A stretch of 64,000 bases of DNA from Adineta steineri. Taxonomy: Eukaryota; Rotifera; Eurotatoria; Adinetida; Adinetidae. This document shows, in pieces, positions 61,801 through 64,000 of this stretch. The notes beneath the pieces were generated by a model. That model did no database searches. It saw only the letters and a list, made by a program, of their open reading frames with translations, and was not told the DNA's origin. Position numbers and translations under genes: made by a program. The stretch's first letter is position 1; each line of letters starts with the position of its first letter. Location: positions 288,427 to 352,426 of the forward strand of contig CAJNOI010000003.1 of assembly GCA_905250115.1 (NCBI GenBank), read 5' to 3'.

Positions 61801-64000
61801 GATGCATGGAGCTACATTGGTTATGCTTCATCCAAGAGGGACGATCGATTTCGACTATCTCTCGAATATCGTGCGGATGAAACAAATTACATACATTTTG
61901 ATGGTTCCGAGTTTACTTCAGAGCTTTTTCACACTTATCGAACAGTCTAGCAAGACAACTACTTCAAAATATTTTCGATCACTTTGTAGTGGCGGTAGGT
62001 AGTTTAGGGATGAACTTTTGCATGTTGTTCTACTGTATCTATCTTTATAGGTGAACCATTCTCTGTTAAACTAAGTACTCTGATCGCAAATAATAGTGTG
62101 TCAGAGTATAGTGTATGGAATTATTACGGTCCTGCAGAAATAACCATTGCCTGTACACTTCATCTTATTGATGTTAAAGCTAATTCTAGAAGCATTCCAA
62201 TTGGTAGATCACTTCCTAACTATCGAAGCTTGATTTTAAATAAATTTTTACAAAGTACAACTATTAATCAAGAAGGAGAATTATTTGTTGGAGGTATGGG
62301 TGTTTTTGCTGGTTATCTTGGACGTGATGATTTGACAGTGAAAGCTCTTGTTGAAATAGATGGTGAACCATTTTATCGAACAGGTGATCTTGTTAGAATG
62401 GATGACAATGGTCTTCTCCATTTTCAAGGAAGAAAAGATCATCAAATCAAACTACATGGACAACGAATTGAACTTGGTGAAATAGAAAGATGTTTGCTTA
62501 ACATCACAGCTATATCTGCTTGTGTTGTCATGAAATGGAAAGATGATCATTTAGTTGCTTATATTCAATCATCTGTAATCAATGAAGAACAAATACGCCA
62601 ACACTGTCAATCACATCTTCCACCACATATGATACCATCATTATTCATTATACTTGACAAATTACCTTTGAATCAAAATGGAAAAATAGATCGAAAACTT
62701 CTACCACCACCTCACTTTTCATCTATTCATCTCACCAACGGTATAGATCTATTATTACCGACAAACGATATTGAAGTTAGCATTCATCGTATTTGGTGTG
62801 AGATACTTAAACAAAATCAGATCTCAACTGATACAAATATCTTTACTATTGGTGGTCATTCATTATTTATCATGCAACTTTTTCATCGATACAAGATCGA
62901 ATTTCATTTAGAAACAAATTTTCTTTCTGTTTCGAATCTATTTCAACAGCCAACCATTATTCATCATGCTCAACTCATTCAGCAATCTATCAATACCATC
63001 CACACTCTCGATGATGATCCTTGGTCATCATTGTATCTCACTCAAGGTAAACAACACAGCTTGAACTAGAGATTATCATATACTACATATTCATCTCTTT
63101 CTTTCTCATTCTAGGTAGAGCATCATTCGCACAAGAACGAATCTATTTAGATGAAAAAATTCGTTTTTCATCCAACAAAACAATGATGAAGAATATGTAT
63201 GTTATTCCATTACTTTATCGTATATCATCTATGAGTGATCATGTATCAATTACTCGATTACATTATGCATTTGAAAGTATTATCACAAAACATAATATTT
63301 TTCGAACAGCGCTTTATATTGATGACGCAAATGCTAATATTATACAACACTGTTTAAATGCAGACATCATTCTTAACGATGATATAAAATCATATCCATT
63401 GACGATTGTTAATATTCATAATGATGACCATCGTCATATGAATGAAACTATCACAGAGATATTAAATCAAGCTGATTTATTTGATTCATCAAAAGGACAT
63501 ATTATTCGTTGTCATATTCTTCGTCATTGTCATCAATCTCAAGATGTTATCTCATATGAGAATGATGATCTATTGACTGAAAATGATCACATATTGATTA
63601 GTATTCATCATGCAATGTTTGATGGGGCATCAAGATCGATTTTCCTTCATGATATTTCTCTTGCTTATCAGTCTGATGACTCTTTATCTGTAGATGCTAA
63701 CTCATTGAATTATATAGATTATTCTGTGTATGAACATATCATGGATATGTCATTGTCTCGTGAATTCTGGCAGTCTCAACTTGAAGAATATAATATCGAA
63801 TGTTCATTATCATTACCATATGATCGACAACGTTCATCAACTGGTCAACAACGATCAGGTTTAGCATCTATAGCTCAAATCAACTTTGATAATGAATTAT
63901 GCACATCATTTCTAAATTATGCATCATCACATCATCTCACACTTTTTCAACTTGGATTATCCATATTTTATGTCTTCCTATTCAAACTATCTCATGGTGA
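45286..64000 (+). CDS. Nonribosomal peptide synthetase, multimodular, 3' end beyond window
   Basis: Fourteen exons lie in the window: 45286-46858, 47066-47632, 47689-48782, 48843-49142, 49199-49523, 49584-50603, 50669-55231, 55293-56750, 59538-60101, 60165-61255, 61310-61609, 61664-61994, 62051-63046 and 63115-64000 (open). The frame holds across every junction. Domain order is C | C-A-PCP | Cy-A(Ox)-PCP | C | C-A-PCP | C. Three carrier domains keep the phosphopantetheine serine (GGHS, GGNS, GGHS), and all A domains keep SGSTG-x-PK, YRTGD and NGK-[VI]-DRK. Every cassette boundary intron is phase 1. The introns are of host type, so the gene is domesticated in a eukaryote although the enzyme class is mainly bacterial and fungal. 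Published work on bdelloids reports horizontally acquired NRPS/PKS genes induced by a fungal pathogen. The product is unknown, probably a small thiazole-bearing peptide. The start is ATG 45286 (45289 also possible). No loading A domain or thioesterase is in view. Confidence 0.93.
47066..50603 (+). other. NRPS cassette C-A-PCP (exons 2-6)
   Basis: The C domain carries HHASFDY (about 47515): both His and the Asp are present, but the last Gly is Tyr. The A domain spans about 48590-50260, with FTSGSTGIPKA, CSFDNHFQE, LCSGGD, NMYGQAE, YRTGDL and NGKVDRK. A by-eye specificity code is D-N-Q-D-L-S-M-I-T, which matches no code I know. The PCP has GGHS with its Ser at 50420. Internal introns follow YLD, ERSLSM, PKA and CSGG; the later C-A-PCP cassette has introns at the same four places. 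Confidence 0.85.
50669..55231 (+). other. NRPS cassette Cy-A(Ox)-PCP in one exon, cysteine type
   Basis: A single 4563-bp exon, phase 1 at both ends. The Cy (heterocyclisation) domain opens PFPVTDIQLAYLVGRE and carries D-x4-D-x2-S (DLLILDFWS; D codons at 51151 and 51166, Ser at 51175) instead of HHxxxDG. The A domain has YTSGSTGKPKG, LNFDLSVYDIFG, TIWNSVP, ILLSGD and SLGGATEASIW. Its by-eye code D-L-Y-N-L-S-L-I-W is the known cysteine code. Between HGHRIELGEIEHHL and NGKIDRK sits an inserted oxidase (Ox) domain, about 53590-54690, with RKSYRQF and YRYGSAGTLYPVQVYVELP, as in thiazole-forming synthetases. The PCP has GGNS (Ser at 55051). Predicted chemistry: load Cys, condense, cyclise to thiazoline, then oxidise to thiazole with FMN. 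Confidence 0.9.
55293..56750 (+). other. NRPS exon 8: stand-alone condensation domain, active site intact
   Basis: Opens SYAQERIFLDEQVRF and carries a full HHVSIDG motif (about 55732). It has no A or PCP partner of its own and is followed, across a 2.8-kb intron, by another C domain. Phase 1 at both ends. Two C domains in a row is unusual. This one may do the condensation that the DF-type domain after it cannot, or it may act as an epimerisation- or interface-like domain. Confidence 0.85.
57165..58227. mobile_element. Fold-back-like element with TTATTGCTC arrays
   Basis: The right side (about 58056-58227) is a tandem array of about eight 20-bp units, ttattgctcatttagtatat and variants. The left side (about 57165-57400) has the reverse-complement word, gagcaataa and variants, repeated irregularly. 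Between them lie a hairpin (ataataaaagacc/gggtcttctattat, 57856-57884), further gggtcttctattat-like repeats up to about 58005, and a telomere-like inverted repeat. There is no coding capacity. The form suits a non-autonomous fold-back transposon or nested MITEs inside the NRPS intron. Confidence 0.6.
57438..57497. repeat. Telomere-like inverted repeat inside the NRPS intron
   Basis: A G-rich arm (agtgtgggtgtt, 57438-57449) and a C-rich arm (acccacacccaccc, 57484-57497) about 34 bases apart. The flanks cctcttga and cttgag extend the pairing. Same plan as the pairs at 15240 and 45069. Confidence 0.65.
59538..63046 (+). other. NRPS second C-A-PCP cassette (exons 9-13)
   Basis: Closely similar throughout to the first C-A-PCP cassette, including long shared words (MKHPQKLAVELDEQSL, GVFAGYLGR, RIELGEIERCLL). 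The C domain has HHALFDF (about 59986), with Phe for the last Gly. The A domain has FTSGSTGVPKA, SSFDIHIQE, LCSGG, NYYGPAE and NGKIDRK. The by-eye code is D-I-Q-M-L-S-Y-I-A, which differs from the first copy and matches no code I know, so the two probably load different substrates. PCP Ser is at 62860 (GGHS). The four internal introns match the first cassette in place and phase. Confidence 0.85.
63115..64000 (+). other. NRPS exon 14: condensation domain, cut by window end
   Basis: Opens GRASFAQERIYLDEKIRF and has an intact HHAMFDG motif (63606). It most resembles the stand-alone exon-8 C domain (shared SGxAS...LNYAS...HLTLFQLGL). The frame is open at 64000, so the synthetase continues with at least the rest of this domain. 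Confidence 0.85.

Overview
This window looks like nuclear DNA of a bdelloid rotifer. It is very AT-rich. Most genes are cut by many short introns (about 50-70 bp, GT...AG), and short TGTGGG-like telomere motifs are scattered through it. It ends in a large intron-bearing nonribosomal peptide synthetase (NRPS), a gene type that published work reports in bdelloids as horizontally acquired. The species cannot be named from sequence alone. Exon structures were assembled by eye from frame, splice sites and domain continuity.

Layout: (1) 1-355 is a 33-bp minisatellite. (2) 3.1-9.15 kb holds three tandem paralogues of an unrecognised two-pass membrane protein. (3) 12.6-16.5 kb (minus) holds a 17-exon PARP with two PBZ fingers and a BRCT-like C-terminus; one 1.4-kb intron carries a LINE relic. 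(4) 17.2-22.1 kb holds a protein with four long-loop CCHH finger-like repeats (plus), a small repeat protein with a one-base frame disruption (minus) and a CP110-like centriolar protein (plus). (5) 23.3-24.8 kb holds a DPR-like two-Ig surface protein with one frame disruption. (6) 25.7-26.4 kb holds a pyridoxamine-phosphate-oxidase-like stress protein with a likely mitochondrial leader. (7) 29.1-35.7 kb (minus) holds a full ABCB/P-glycoprotein-type transporter, and 38.7-39.9 kb holds a 5'-truncated ABC relic. (8) 35.7-45.2 kb is mostly non-coding, with a long fold-back, a small MITE, a 100-N gap at 42064-42163 and a decayed multi-exon gene. (9) 45.3-64.0 kb is the NRPS, still open at the window end.

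The NRPS reads C(dead) | C-A-PCP | Cy-A(Ox)-PCP | C | C-A-PCP | C... Every cassette boundary is a phase-1 intron, so each cassette is a symmetric 1-1 unit that can be duplicated or inserted without breaking frame. The two C-A-PCP cassettes share the same internal intron positions, so they look like copies made after the introns arose. The Cy-A-Ox-PCP cassette is a single intronless 4.56-kb exon with a cysteine-type specificity code, which predicts a thiazoline/thiazole unit. Its 2.8-kb downstream intron holds a fold-back element and a telomere-like inverted repeat. The P-glycoprotein-type transporter 10 kb away could export such a product, but that is only inferred from proximity.
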